From Methanofollis tationis (GTDB lineage Archaea; Halobacteriota; Methanomicrobia; Methanomicrobiales; Methanofollaceae), in assembly GCF_013377755.1 (NCBI RefSeq), contig NZ_JABXWR010000001.1:1189104-1253103 (forward strand): a stretch of 64,000 bases of DNA. Direction: 5' to 3'. Made by a program: the position numbers and the translations under genes. Under the pieces are notes generated by a model that ran no database searches, was not told the DNA's origin, and saw nothing but the letters and a program-made list of their open reading frames with translations. This document shows, one piece after another, positions 1-8,470 of this stretch. Within the stretch, counting starts at the first letter, position 1, and each line of letters starts with the position of its first letter.

Positions 1-1
1 G

Positions 2-1159
2 GCCGGGGAAAACGACAGCGTGGCCGCCGGAAACAACCGGTTCGCCTTTGACCTGTATCAGCAGTTGAGAAACGATCCCGCGTACACAGAAGAAAACCTC
101 TTCTTCTCGCCGTACAGCATCTCGTCTGCCCTTGCGATCACCTGCGAGGGCGCCCGCAACAGGACCGCCGATGAGATCAGGACGGTCTTCCATCTCCCGG
201 CAGACGCCGATGCTCGCCGGGAAGGGTTTATGGCGATCGATGCGAGGATCAACAGCGCGGATGCCGGATACACCCTGCGGACGGCAAACGCCCTGTGGGC
301 TGAGGAGACCTATTCATTCCTCCCTGACTACATCGAGACCGCCGGGCGTTATTATGGTGCGAACGTCACCAACCTCGATTTCACCACCCAGCCCGAGGCG
401 TCGCGCGCCACGATCAACCGCTGGGTGGAGGATAAGACGAACGACCTGATCAAGAACCTCCTGCCCGAGGGTTCCATCAGTCCGATGACCAGGCTGGTGA
501 TCACCAACGCGATCTATTTCAAGGGGACGTGGGTGAAGCAGTTCGAAAAGAACAACACGGTCGAGGCCCCCTTCTGGAAAGGGCCGGGCGAGAGCGTGCG
601 CGTCCCGATGATGCAGCGGACCGACGAAGAGGCGATCTACGGCTATGCCGAGACCGATGACCTCCAGGTGCTCGAGATGCCCTATGCCCACGAGAGCGGC
701 ACAGGTCTCTCCATGCTCGTCATCCTCCCCCAGGACCTCCAGGCAGCCGAGGCGTCGCTCGACGCACAGAAGATTGCCGACCTGCGGCAATCCCTGACCG
801 AGCAGCGCGTGAACGTATTCTTCCCGAAATTCTCGCTTGGGACGACATACCCGCTGGCCGGGACGCTTGCTGCGATGGGGATGCCGACCGCCTTCACCGA
901 CGCCGCCGACCTCTCGGGAATGGACGGCACACAGAATCTGTTCGTCAGCAGCGTCGTCCACAAGGCGTTTGTGGACGTGAACGAGGAGGGCACCGAGGCA
1001 GCCGCCGCCACCGGGGTGATCATCAACATGAAGACCTCGCTCGGCGGGGATGAGACGCCGGTCTTCAGGGCCGATCATCCGTTCATCTTCTGCATTGTCG
1101 AGAACGATACCGGGGCGATCCTCTTCATGGGGCGGGTCATGGACCCGGTCAGCCCCTGA
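2..1159 (+). CDS. Serpin-family protease inhibitor (5' end outside window)
   Basis: Serpins trap serine or cysteine proteases irreversibly after cleavage of a reactive-centre loop. The frame is open to the left edge, so the true start and probably an export signal lie upstream; the first start codon visible is GTG at 20. About 380 visible residues match the normal serpin core length. Seen: the early helix segment NLFFSPYSISSALA, the mid-protein TNAIYFKGTW motif, the loop hinge EEGTEAAAATG near the C-terminus, and the closing strand DHPFIFCIVENDTGAILFMGR. The alanine-rich hinge is that of inhibitory rather than non-inhibitory serpins. A run of seven T follows the stop. Target protease unknown. 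Confidence 0.93.
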   Translation, partial: AGENDSVAAGNNRFAFDLYQQLRNDPAYTEENLFFSPYSISSALAITCEGARNRTADEIRTVFHLPADADARREGFMAIDARINSADAGYTLRTANALWAEETYSFLPDYIETAGRYYGANVTNLDFTTQPEASRATINRWVEDKTNDLIKNLLPEGSISPMTRLVITNAIYFKGTWVKQFEKNNTVEAPFWKGPGESVRVPMMQRTDEEAIYGYAETDDLQVLEMPYAHESGTGLSMLVILPQDLQAAEASLDAQKIADLRQSLTEQRVNVFFPKFSLGTTYPLAGTLAAMGMPTAFTDAADLSGMDGTQNLFVSSVVHKAFVDVNEEGTEAAAATGVIINMKTSLGGDETPVFRADHPFIFCIVENDTGAILFMGRVMDPVSP

Positions 1160-1180
1160 AGCCCAGGGCAGCGCTCCACC

Positions 1181-1187
1181 TTTTTTT
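1181..1187 (+). terminator. T-rich terminator after serpin
   Basis: Seven consecutive T about 20 nt after the serpin stop codon, the usual form of an archaeal intrinsic terminator. Confidence 0.5.
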
Positions 1188-1312
1188 CGCAGGGTGAGGA
1201 CGGTGACGACCGCTGGCCCTGCCAAAATCCGACTCGTTTATCCCGTTTTCTCATCAACAGATGCTTCGCCTGGCCCGTCCCCGCATATCCAGGGGCAATC
1301 ATGCGCGGGGGT

Positions 1313-1331
1313 CCGGGGGTGCAACCCCCGG
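1313..1331. repeat. GC-rich hairpin between convergent genes
   Basis: CCGGGGGT and ACCCCCGG form a perfect 8-bp stem around a 3-nt loop in the non-coding stretch between the serpin and the convergent peptidase gene. It may be a REP-type palindrome or a terminator for the minus-strand gene. Only one copy was noticed in the window. Confidence 0.4.
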
Positions 1332-1399
1332 GCAGAGGCGACCTTCGCATTTTCTTGTACCATCTCTTCGCACCTGGGGTGAGGGTTCCTGAAACTCGA

Positions 1400-3271
1400 T
1401 CAGACCTCACCGGAAGGGCCTGCTGCCCCACAGACCTGTGATTGAGGCAGGGACAGAGATATCAGTTCCAGGATCTCCTCAAACGAGGCGTTCTCCCGAA
1501 CCCATACACTTCTGCCCGTATAGTTCAGACCTTCGGTGGCGCGGAGGTTCTCGAGGTCATAGACTCGCGGGCCGTACTGGTATCCGGCTGCCTGATACCA
1601 CCATCCCGGATACCCGGGTTCATCCACCGCCCCGGTCCCGGGGTCGGTGATCAGCCCGTTTGCATATTTCACGATCAGCATCCTCGAGAGATCCTGCCAT
1701 TCCTCGATGATCTCGTCTCCCCGTGCAACGGTGACGTTTGTGAGAAGACGCCGTGCAGCGGCCTCGTCCCCCTTTGCGATGAGGGCGGTCGCTTCAGCGT
1801 CGGTCTGGCGCACCCGTTCGATCGATTCTGCTTCAAGTTCGGCCTGCTTTGATCTGATATCCTCGATCATCGCATCGTACCTGAGCATCGCCCAGTTCGT
1901 GACAAAATCAAATGTCCAGTAGGCGGCATCGGGGTCGTATACCGTCCTCGTCCCGGACGTGTATGAGCGCGAGAGATTTTCAGAACCTGCGTAGATCGGG
2001 GCGTACACCGTCTCATATGCGATTGCAGGACCGAACCAGAGCACGCCGCCGACCGGGTCAGGGAGACCGGAGCGCGCCTCTGCAACATAGCTGTAACTGC
2101 AGAATATCGCCGATACCGGCCGCGGATTCGCACCGGCACGCACCTCAATGAACGTCTCGTTCTGGAAATCGGTGTGCGCATCGGCGGGTCCGAGGGAGCG
2201 GTACGGGTTCCCGAACGGCCCTGCGGCGATCCCTCCGGTCAGGTCAAAGGCTGTTCCCTCATAGTGGTCCCTGAAGAGGGAGAGGGCGGTGGTGAGGTTC
2301 ACCTTCCTGTCGGGTGCGACCGTGAACGGCAGCGCGTCCGTATACGAGTCCTGCACGTACGGGTTCAGGTTCAGCGAGGGGGCGAGCCTGTTCTGGATGC
2401 TCCAGACCCGCATCAGCGAATAGTAGGGATGAGAGTATTCACCGTAACTCGTCACCTCAAGCCAGTCGAACGCCCCGTCTGAGGGTGACCAGAGCCCGTA
2501 GTCCTCAGCGATTGCAAAGAGGTCATGCGCATACAGCATGTCAGGGTCGCCCTCCCGGACCGTGCGGATCCGAAACTCGTTGCCCGCGACAAAAACTTCG
2601 CCGTCCGGTATCCTCTCCGCGACCCAGAGACCGCCCGTGCCCGACGGGCTGCAGCACATCTCGATGACCCACGCCTCCTCCGGGTCGGCAAAGATGAGCG
2701 TCTCGCCGGTCCCGTAATAGCCATAGGTCTCGATGAGGGCGCCGGTCAGTTCGATGGCTTCCCGTGCTGTTCGGCAGCGTTCAAGAGCCACATTGGAGAG
2801 CTCCGAGGAGTAAAAGATCCTCCTGCCCTCCTCTGCATCGAGCTGGATCCTGGCATAGTCGGTGCACTCGGCGCTCAGGAGCTGGTGCTCGTTCATCATC
2901 CCGTAGGAGGCGGTGTAGTAGCCATAGGTGTGCGGCACCTGATCGATGGAGCCGAGGATCCACCCAGAAGCGTCTCCGTCTTTGTTTCCAGCGGCGTCTG
3001 ATCCGCTGTCAGGATCGAAGAGGACCGGCCTCTTCGCCCCGGCCGGATGATCGGCCGCGGGGATAGAGGTAACGCTGATGTCGTCGATGTTCCGCCAGTC
3101 GGTTCCGACGCCGTCGTTGGTGTGGCCGAGATACATGGCAGCGTCCTCTGAGGCGCCGGGCGTCACCGCAAAGATCGTGCACGCCGATACGGGTGCAGAT
3201 AAAAGAAAAAGCACGAGTGCGAAGAAAATCGTTACAAGACACAATTGCGATCTGACGAACAATGGATCCAT
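1400..3271 (-). CDS. Secreted C69-family dipeptidase-like peptidase
   Basis: Predicted exported N-terminal-nucleophile hydrolase of peptidase family C69 (PepD-like dipeptidases). Of 623 residues, the first 30 are a hydrophobic signal peptide ending in SAPVSA, directly followed by CTIFAV; that cysteine would become the N-terminal nucleophile after processing. The family core follows (GHTNDGVG, TYGYYGTGETLIFAD, VAGNEFRI). A C-terminal segment of about 170 residues is alpha-helical and Glu/Ala-rich. The start at ATG 3271 gives an intact signal peptide, and a TTTTTAAT TATA-like box lies about 25 nt upstream, suggesting a very short leader. Substrate unknown. Confidence 0.85.
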   Translation of the reverse strand: MDPLFVRSQLCLVTIFFALVLFLLSAPVSACTIFAVTPGASEDAAMYLGHTNDGVGTDWRNIDDISVTSIPAADHPAGAKRPVLFDPDSGSDAAGNKDGDASGWILGSIDQVPHTYGYYTASYGMMNEHQLLSAECTDYARIQLDAEEGRRIFYSSELSNVALERCRTAREAIELTGALIETYGYYGTGETLIFADPEEAWVIEMCCSPSGTGGLWVAERIPDGEVFVAGNEFRIRTVREGDPDMLYAHDLFAIAEDYGLWSPSDGAFDWLEVTSYGEYSHPYYSLMRVWSIQNRLAPSLNLNPYVQDSYTDALPFTVAPDRKVNLTTALSLFRDHYEGTAFDLTGGIAAGPFGNPYRSLGPADAHTDFQNETFIEVRAGANPRPVSAIFCSYSYVAEARSGLPDPVGGVLWFGPAIAYETVYAPIYAGSENLSRSYTSGTRTVYDPDAAYWTFDFVTNWAMLRYDAMIEDIRSKQAELEAESIERVRQTDAEATALIAKGDEAAARRLLTNVTVARGDEIIEEWQDLSRMLIVKYANGLITDPGTGAVDEPGYPGWWYQAAGYQYGPRVYDLENLRATEGLNYTGRSVWVRENASFEEILELISLSLPQSQVCGAAGPSGEV

Positions 3272-3352
3272 ACAAAAATGAGGCGTCCACCGATTAAAAA
3301 GAGTGTTTATTTGACCCTTCGCTCACAGCCCCGGACCGGTACAGGCCATTTT

Positions 3353-3520
3353 TCACTTCCCTACCATCACCGCCCCGCATTTCGGGCACTTCATCTCCCG
3401 GCAGGGAACACCCCTGGTCTTTGACACTTCCTCGCCGCATGACGGGCATATACATGCTTCAGGCGGCACCCCCCGCCGCCCGAGCCCCCGCCCGGGCGGC
3501 CCTCTCTGGCCATCAGTCAT
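3353..3520 (-). CDS. Small zinc-ribbon protein (55 aa)
   Basis: Tiny protein with a basic Gly/Pro/Arg-rich N-terminal half and a C-terminal zinc ribbon: CPSCGEE, then a lone Cys (GVPCREM), then CPKCG. The longer frame upstream is rejected because ATG 3520 has a GGGGTGA ribosome-binding site 8-9 nt ahead. Similar short zinc-ribbon proteins are scattered through methanogens without assigned function. It is divergent from the MarR-MATE operon, and the space between holds the MarR operator, so shared control is possible. Confidence 0.65.
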   Translation of the reverse strand: MTDGQRGPPGRGLGRRGVPPEACICPSCGEEVSKTRGVPCREMKCPKCGAVMVGK

Positions 3521-3559
3521 AGCAGATTCACCCCGGACGGCAGATAGTCGCGGCCGGGA

Positions 3560-3616
3560 GATATATCTGGTGGTCAGGGCAGGCAGGGTTGCACACACAA
3601 CAGTTGCGCGCACAAC
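3560..3616 (+). promoter_or_regulatory. MarR promoter with two tandem palindromic operators
   Basis: A TATA-like ATATATCT at 3561-3568 is followed by two nearly identical 14-bp palindromes, GTTGCACACACAAC (3588-3601) and GTTGCGCGCACAAC (3603-3616). Both have the form GTTG-N6-CAAC and are separated by one base. They sit where transcription should begin, so a dimeric regulator bound here would block RNA polymerase. The adjacent MarR gene is the obvious candidate for autoregulation (inference). Confidence 0.6.
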
Positions 3617-3649
3617 CATTATCCCTCCAGGGCGCCAAACCTGATCTCC

Positions 3650-4135
3650 ATGTACCAGCCGCGCGAGACCGTCCCCCTCGGGGCCCTTGTCTCCATCATC
3701 CACCGGACCCACCACATCGTCATCGACGAGCGGATGAGACAGTTCGGCCTCTCCTCAGGGCAACTCTTCACCCTCCTCCACCTCGCGCACGAACAGGGGA
3801 TCACCCAGGACACCCTGGCCCGCCGCTTCCACGTCGACAAGGCGACCATCGCCAGGGCCGTCCGGAAACTCGAGGACGCCGGATATGTCAGCCGCACCGT
3901 CAACCCCGGAAACCGTCGCGCAGTCCTCGTCGCTCTCACCGATGCAGGAGAGCGGATCGTACCCGAGATCGTCAGGATCGATCGGCAGTGGGAGGAAGAG
4001 ATCTGCGCCGGACTCACCGGAGACGAACGCCTCACAATGCAGACACTCCTCAGGAAAATCGCACGCAACAGCCTCACCATGACCCGGGCAACAGGAGACA
4101 GCGACTATGCAGAACACTGGACAAGAACCCTCTGA
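3650..4135 (+). CDS. MarR-family transcriptional regulator
   Basis: 161-aa winged-helix repressor. Seen: N-terminal dimerisation helix, then HTH and wing at about residues 45-95 (GITQDTLARRFHVDKATIARAVRKLEDAGYVSR, split by the wing NPGNRRAVLVALTDAGE). The last codons overlap the start of the MATE transporter by 29 nt, so the two are translationally coupled. MarR-MATE pairs typically control export of a toxic small molecule that also acts as inducer. Tandem GTTG-N6-CAAC palindromes lie just upstream. Ligand unknown. Confidence 0.93.
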   Translation: MYQPRETVPLGALVSIIHRTHHIVIDERMRQFGLSSGQLFTLLHLAHEQGITQDTLARRFHVDKATIARAVRKLEDAGYVSRTVNPGNRRAVLVALTDAGERIVPEIVRIDRQWEEEICAGLTGDERLTMQTLLRKIARNSLTMTRATGDSDYAEHWTRTL

Positions 4136-5516
4136 GCGGACGGGAACAACAGAGGGCGTCGCCCTCCTCACCGGCGACCCCAAGCGGGCGATCCTCAAAC
4201 TCTCGGTCCCGATGATCGCCGCCATGCTCCTGATGTCGACCTACAACCTGGTCGATGCGATCTGGGTCGCGGGCCTCGGATCCGACGCCCTGGCCGCCGT
4301 CGGGTTCATGACCCCGGTCTTCATGATCCTCATGGGGCTTTCCGTCGGCCTCGGGGCCGGGGTCACCTCCGCGATCGCCCGGCGTATCGGGGCCGGGAAC
4401 AGAGAAGGGGCCGACAACACCGCAGTCCACGCCATCCTCCTCTCTCTGGTGCTCTCCGCGGCCCTCACCCTCCCCCTCATCCTCCTCGCAGGCCCGGTCG
4501 CCGTCCTCCTCGGCGCCGGCGATACGGCCGGGCTTGCAACGGTGTACGGGCAGACCCTCTTCACCGGCACCGTCTTCGTCCTCTTCACCAACATCGCCTA
4601 CGCCATCCTCAGGGCCGAGGGGGACATGACGCGGACGATGTACGCCATGGGCGCCTCATCGATCATCAACATCGTCCTGGACCCGATCCTCATCTACGGG
4701 GCCGGGATGGGGATCGCCGGTGCGGCCCTTGCGACGGTCATCTCAATCGCCCTCGTCTCGGTGGTGATCCTCTTCTGGTTCTTTGTGAGGAAGGACACCT
4801 ATGTCTCCCTCTCACGGCGGGTGTTCTCGCCCGACCTGAGCACCATCATCGACATCCTGAAAGTGGGCCTGCCGGCAAGCCTCGAGTTCTTCCTGATGTC
4901 GGCCCTTGCCATCATCATCAACGCCCTCCTCGTCGGGATCTCAGGGACCGACGCCGTCGCCGTCTACACGACCGGGTGGCGGGTCGTGATGTTTGCGATC
5001 ATCCCCTTCGTCGGCATCAGCACCGCAGTGGTCTCGGTCGGCGGGGCGGCGTACGGCGCCAGAAAATACGAACATCTCAAGACTGTCCATACCTTCTCGG
5101 TCGGGCTCGGCGTGGTGATTGCCATCGCAATGAGCGCCATAACCTGGCTCATCGCCCCGCAGATCGCCCTCATCTTCACCTACTCGCCGGAAAGCGCCCA
5201 CCTCGCCCCGGGGATCGTCGTTTTTCTTCAGATCATGTGTTTCTTCTACCCCTTTGTGCCGCCGGGCATCATGTCGGGCTCGATCTTCCAGGGGACCGGA
5301 AAGGGCACGACCTCGCTTGCGATCAGCGTCCTGCGAAACCTCCTCTTCATCACCCTCTTCACCTGGGCCCTCGCGATCCCGATGGGCATGGGAGAGGCCG
5401 GGGTCTGGTGGGGGATCGTCGCAGGCGATATCCTCGGCGGGATCGTCGGCTACCTCTGGGCGCGGCTTTATATCGCCAGGCTCATCGCCACCGCGAATGG
5501 CCCGCACACCGCATAA
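4107..5516 (+). CDS. MATE-family multidrug/cation efflux transporter
   Basis: 469-aa inner-membrane antiporter of the MATE family with about 12 hydrophobic segments in two halves. The family N-terminus (PKRAILKLSVPMIAAMLLMSTYNLVDAIWVAGLG, in parts) places the first helix after a polar head of about 25 residues. The C-terminal half repeats the pattern (VGLPASLEFFLMSALAI). Start ATG 4107 lies inside the 3' end of the MarR gene, consistent with a two-gene drug-efflux operon. A T7 run follows the stop, directly before the convergent ZIP gene. Confidence 0.93.
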   Translation: MQNTGQEPSERTGTTEGVALLTGDPKRAILKLSVPMIAAMLLMSTYNLVDAIWVAGLGSDALAAVGFMTPVFMILMGLSVGLGAGVTSAIARRIGAGNREGADNTAVHAILLSLVLSAALTLPLILLAGPVAVLLGAGDTAGLATVYGQTLFTGTVFVLFTNIAYAILRAEGDMTRTMYAMGASSIINIVLDPILIYGAGMGIAGAALATVISIALVSVVILFWFFVRKDTYVSLSRRVFSPDLSTIIDILKVGLPASLEFFLMSALAIIINALLVGISGTDAVAVYTTGWRVVMFAIIPFVGISTAVVSVGGAAYGARKYEHLKTVHTFSVGLGVVIAIAMSAITWLIAPQIALIFTYSPESAHLAPGIVVFLQIMCFFYPFVPPGIMSGSIFQGTGKGTTSLAISVLRNLLFITLFTWALAIPMGMGEAGVWWGIVAGDILGGIVGYLWARLYIARLIATANGPHTA

Positions 5517-5518
5517 CC

Positions 5519-5525
5519 TTTTTTT
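5519..5525 (+). terminator. T-run between convergent MATE and ZIP genes
   Basis: Seven T immediately after the MATE stop, in the short gap before the convergent ZIP gene ends. Confidence 0.45.
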
Positions 5526-5529
5526 CCTC

Positions 5530-6342
5530 TCACCCCAGCCCAACGTCCAGCACCATCATCACCACAAACCCCACCAGGGCGCCCATGGTGGCAAGGTCGG
5601 CATTGCCATGCATCTGGGACTCGGGCACGACATCCTGGACGACGACAAAGATCATGGCGCCCGCAGCAAAGGCGAGGGCGTACGGGAGGATCGGGGCGGC
5701 AAAAATAACCGCCACCGCACCGAACAGGGCGGCGACCGGTTCGACAACGCCGGATAACTGCCCGTACCAGAAACTCTTCATCTGCGTGAGCCCCTCCCGC
5801 CGCAACGGGATGGAGACCGCCATCCCTTCAGGGAAGTTCTGGATCCCGATCCCGAGGGCGAGGGCGAAGGCGGCGGCAAGACTTGCCGTCTCGTGACCGG
5901 CCGCCAGCGCCCCGAAGGCGACCCCGACCGCAAGCCCTTCAGGGATGTTGTGGATCGTGACGGCAAGGATCAGGAGGGTGAGCCGGTGCCAGGATGTCGT
6001 CGGCCCTTCAGTCTCCCCTGAGGGCCGACCAGGATGGAGATGGGGCAGGGCCATGCCGATCCCCCTGAGAAACAGACCGCCGGCGAGAAAACCGGCCGCG
6101 GCCGGGATCCACTCGGGGAGCCCGCTCCCCGAGGACATCTCGATCGACGGGAGGAGCAGGGACCAGAACGAGGCGGCGATCATCACCCCGCCGGCAAAGC
6201 CGAGCATCCAGTCGAGCACCTTCCGGTCGATCTCCTGCCTGAGAAAGACCGCCGCCGCTCCGAACGCCGTCATTCCCCAGGTGAAGATGCCCGCAAGAAG
6301 CGCCTGCAGTGCCGGATTGAGGGCCTGAAACGATTCTATCAT
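5530..6342 (-). CDS. ZIP-family divalent metal transporter
   Basis: 270-aa membrane protein with about eight transmembrane segments. The ZIP signature lies in TM4-TM5: ILAVTIHNIPEGLAVGVAFG and GIGIQNFPEGMAVSIPLRR, with the conserved HNxPEG and QNxPEG metal-binding motifs. A short histidine-containing loop (LPHLHPGRPSGE) sits between TM3 and TM4, as in zinc/iron transporters. Likely imports Zn(II) or Fe(II) into the cytoplasm; the substrate cannot be read from sequence. A TTTTTATC TATA-like box lies upstream of the start. Confidence 0.92.
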   Translation of the reverse strand: MIESFQALNPALQALLAGIFTWGMTAFGAAAVFLRQEIDRKVLDWMLGFAGGVMIAASFWSLLLPSIEMSSGSGLPEWIPAAAGFLAGGLFLRGIGMALPHLHPGRPSGETEGPTTSWHRLTLLILAVTIHNIPEGLAVGVAFGALAAGHETASLAAAFALALGIGIQNFPEGMAVSIPLRREGLTQMKSFWYGQLSGVVEPVAALFGAVAVIFAAPILPYALAFAAGAMIFVVVQDVVPESQMHGNADLATMGALVGFVVMMVLDVGLG

Positions 6343-6438
6343 GGATGATGTCCCCGGCGGGCGACCGCCCGGTCACCCTCTGATAGATAAAAAGGCGCAG
6401 GGGACAGGGCGGGGTGCACCCTCACGACCCCCCCCTCT

Positions 6439-6969
6439 TCACCGCAGAAACTTCGAGACGAAGGGCGAGGTCTCCCCTCTCCGCAGGAAATGCCCTGACG
6501 GCCCCTCGCCCATGAACTCAGAGAACCAGGACTCGTGCTCGATCTCCTCATTGAGAATGGAGAGGGCGAGGTCATAGGTCCGGTGGTCCTTGCCGGCCGT
6601 CAGGTTGCAGATATGGGTGTACTGCCTGACCGCACAGCGTTCGGCCTCGGCCAGCACCTTCAGCATCGCCATCGTGTCGGTCGGGTCAGCGGGCAGGCTC
6701 GCCGGCGGGCAGCCCGAGACATTGTGGAAATCCACCATATTCTCTGGAAGGTTGCCGCCGAGTTCGTAGATCCTGGGCACGAGCGCCTCGAAATGGTTCC
6801 GGTCCTCGATCCGTGCGGTCTCTGCGATCTCCTTGACCGTCTCGCCGTCAAGCCCGATCAGGTTCGCCCGCAGGATCGTGTAATAATAATAGGTGGTCAG
6901 TTCGGCCGCGGCGTTCTTCACCAGCAGTTCGATGAGGTGATCGACATCGACCCCTGCGTCCTCCACCAT
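6439..6969 (-). CDS. Ferritin-like Dps-type protein
   Basis: 176-aa four-helix ferritin-like protein. Metal-ligand pattern seen: Glu in NAAAELTTYYYY, ExxH in ARIEDRNHFEAL, Glu in LAEAERCAVRQY, and ExxH in NEEIEHESWF. Two cysteine positions near the active site (VSGCPP, AERCAV) resemble the thiol pair of archaeal DPS-like proteins, which detoxify peroxide by oxidising iron. The start ATG 6969 lies only a few bases from the left end of the TnpB element and has no clear ribosome-binding site, so the original 5' region has probably been displaced. Confidence 0.82.
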   Translation of the reverse strand: MVEDAGVDVDHLIELLVKNAAAELTTYYYYTILRANLIGLDGETVKEIAETARIEDRNHFEALVPRIYELGGNLPENMVDFHNVSGCPPASLPADPTDTMAMLKVLAEAERCAVRQYTHICNLTAGKDHRTYDLALSILNEEIEHESWFSEFMGEGPSGHFLRRGETSPFVSKFLR

Positions 6970-7078
6970 CTGTCGCGTAACTTTAGGATCAAGTCAGGGC
7001 TAATCCCCGCCATTTCAATGGCGGGATACAGCCCGTCCACCGATACCATTATAGTTCAATCTTACCTGCAATGATATT

Positions 7079-8173
7079 GTGCCTAAAGCGTACCGTTACC
7101 GACTCTCTCCCGCAAAGTCTCAGGTTACTCTCCTTGAGCAGACTCTTGAGACATGCCGGTGGGTCTACAACGAGACGCTTGCAATGCGAAAGAACGCATG
7201 GGAGCAGGAGCAGCGTTCTATCTCCTACTATGAGTCAAAACGCCAGATCCCTCTCTGGAAAAAAGAACGTCCTGAACTCTCCACGGTCTATTCTCAGGTC
7301 TTGCAGGATGTTTCCATGCGCGTGGATCTTGCCTTCAAAGCATTCTTCCGGCGCGTAAAAGCAGGAGAAAAAGAACCAGGATTCCCCCGGTTCAAGGGAA
7401 GAGGGCGATACGACAGTTTCACGTATCCACAGTATGGCTTCAAAATCGACGGGAACACCCTCACCCTCTCAAAAATAGGGGATCTCCGGGTCGTCCTCCA
7501 CCGACCTATCGAAGGGACGATCAAGACCCTCACGATCCGGCGGTCAGCAACCAGGAAATGGTATGCCTGCTTTGCGGTCGAGTACGAACCGTCTCCTGTA
7601 CCGCAGAAGGAGACAACAGTCGGGATCGATGTCGGGCTGGAGTCATTTGCCACCTTCTCAAACGGGGAGAAGATCGAGAACCCGCGGTTCTTCCGTACCG
7701 ACGAGAAGGCTCTTGCAAAAGCACAGAGGAAACTCTCGAAAGCAGAGAAGGGCACTCCCGAACGGAAGAAAGCCCGGAAGATCGTCGCGCACATCCACGA
7801 ACGGATCGCCAACAGGCGGCTCAATTTTGCTCATCAGACCTCCCGTCAATTGGTGGATCGGTTCGGTACGATTGTGTTCGAGGATCTAAACGTCAAGAAT
7901 ATGCAGAAGAACCACTATCTGGCAAGAAGCATTGCAGATGTCGCCTGGAATATGTTCATCACGATCACCGGGAGCAAAGCGGAAGAGGCTGGCTCACGCG
8001 TGATCCTGGTGAACCCCAGAAACACGTCTCAAATGTGCTCCAGATGTGGAATGATCGTCGCAAAGACACTTTCTGATCGCGTCCATTCCTGCCCGCATTG
8101 CGGGCTGGTGATGGATCGCGACCAGAACGCGGCGATCAATATTATGAGATTGGGACTGCAATCTCAGGGGTAA
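7079..8173 (+). CDS. tnpB: TnpB RNA-guided endonuclease (IS605 OrfB family)
   Basis: 364-aa TnpB, a compact RuvC nuclease guided by an RNA from the element's 3' end and ancestor of Cas12. Seen: N-terminal OrfB helix-turn-helix region (CRWVYNETLAMRKN), RuvC-I aspartate in VGIDVGLESFATFSNG, RuvC-II glutamate in IVFEDLNVKNM, a four-Cys zinc finger (CSRCGMI and CPHCGLV), and RuvC-III aspartate in MDRDQNAAINI. All catalytic residues are present, so the protein looks active. Start is GTG 7079, which gives the canonical N-terminus KAYRYRLSP. Confidence 0.93.
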   Translation: MPKAYRYRLSPAKSQVTLLEQTLETCRWVYNETLAMRKNAWEQEQRSISYYESKRQIPLWKKERPELSTVYSQVLQDVSMRVDLAFKAFFRRVKAGEKEPGFPRFKGRGRYDSFTYPQYGFKIDGNTLTLSKIGDLRVVLHRPIEGTIKTLTIRRSATRKWYACFAVEYEPSPVPQKETTVGIDVGLESFATFSNGEKIENPRFFRTDEKALAKAQRKLSKAEKGTPERKKARKIVAHIHERIANRRLNFAHQTSRQLVDRFGTIVFEDLNVKNMQKNHYLARSIADVAWNMFITITGSKAEEAGSRVILVNPRNTSQMCSRCGMIVAKTLSDRVHSCPHCGLVMDRDQNAAINIMRLGLQSQG

Positions 8174-8210
8174 CCCGGGATGCCCCCGACTTCAGTCGGG
8201 GGAGCAGTCA
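8060..8210 (+). ncRNA. Candidate omega/reRNA at tnpB 3' end
   Basis: TnpB guide RNAs are known to overlap the tnpB 3' end and terminate at the element's right end, the flank supplying the guide. Here the right-end stem (8183-8202) lies 10 nt after the tnpB stop, in the expected place. Position is inferred from family knowledge; the 5' boundary is not determined. Confidence 0.35.
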
Positions 8211-8470
8211 CCCATCTGTGTTTCCCCCCGAAAACACGTGATACTCACGCACCAGCAAGATAGAGGTTTCGAGAGGGGGAAGGGATCGGCCCGGCGAAAG
8301 ACGCCAGAGCTGCGGGAACGAATGCAAAAAAGGTGGGCCGGGCAGGTGTTCTGAGACCCTCCTGCGACAGGAATAGACGGGACAGAGGAGTGAGATACTG
8401 CCCCGGGCACGAGGGGGTCCGGTCAGAAAACAAAATCCAAAAATGATTAACCCTCAAAAACAGATGATCC

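Larger units (their letters stand above)
6985..8210 (+). mobile_element. Solo TnpB (IS200/IS605-type) element
   Basis: A tnpB gene is bracketed by two subterminal hairpins of the same design: CCCGCCAT-TTCA-ATGGCGGG (7006-7025) on the left and CCCCCGAC-TTCA-GTCGGGGG (8183-8202) on the right. Each has an 8-bp stem and a TTCA loop, as expected for IS605-type ends recognised as single-stranded hairpins. No tnpA is present, so movement would need a TnpA in trans. Exact ends are not determined; this family leaves no target duplication. Confidence 0.75.

Noticed and set aside
8192-8410. 72-codon minus-strand frame right of tnpB
   Set aside because: Runs through the element's right-end hairpin; no protein-like features.
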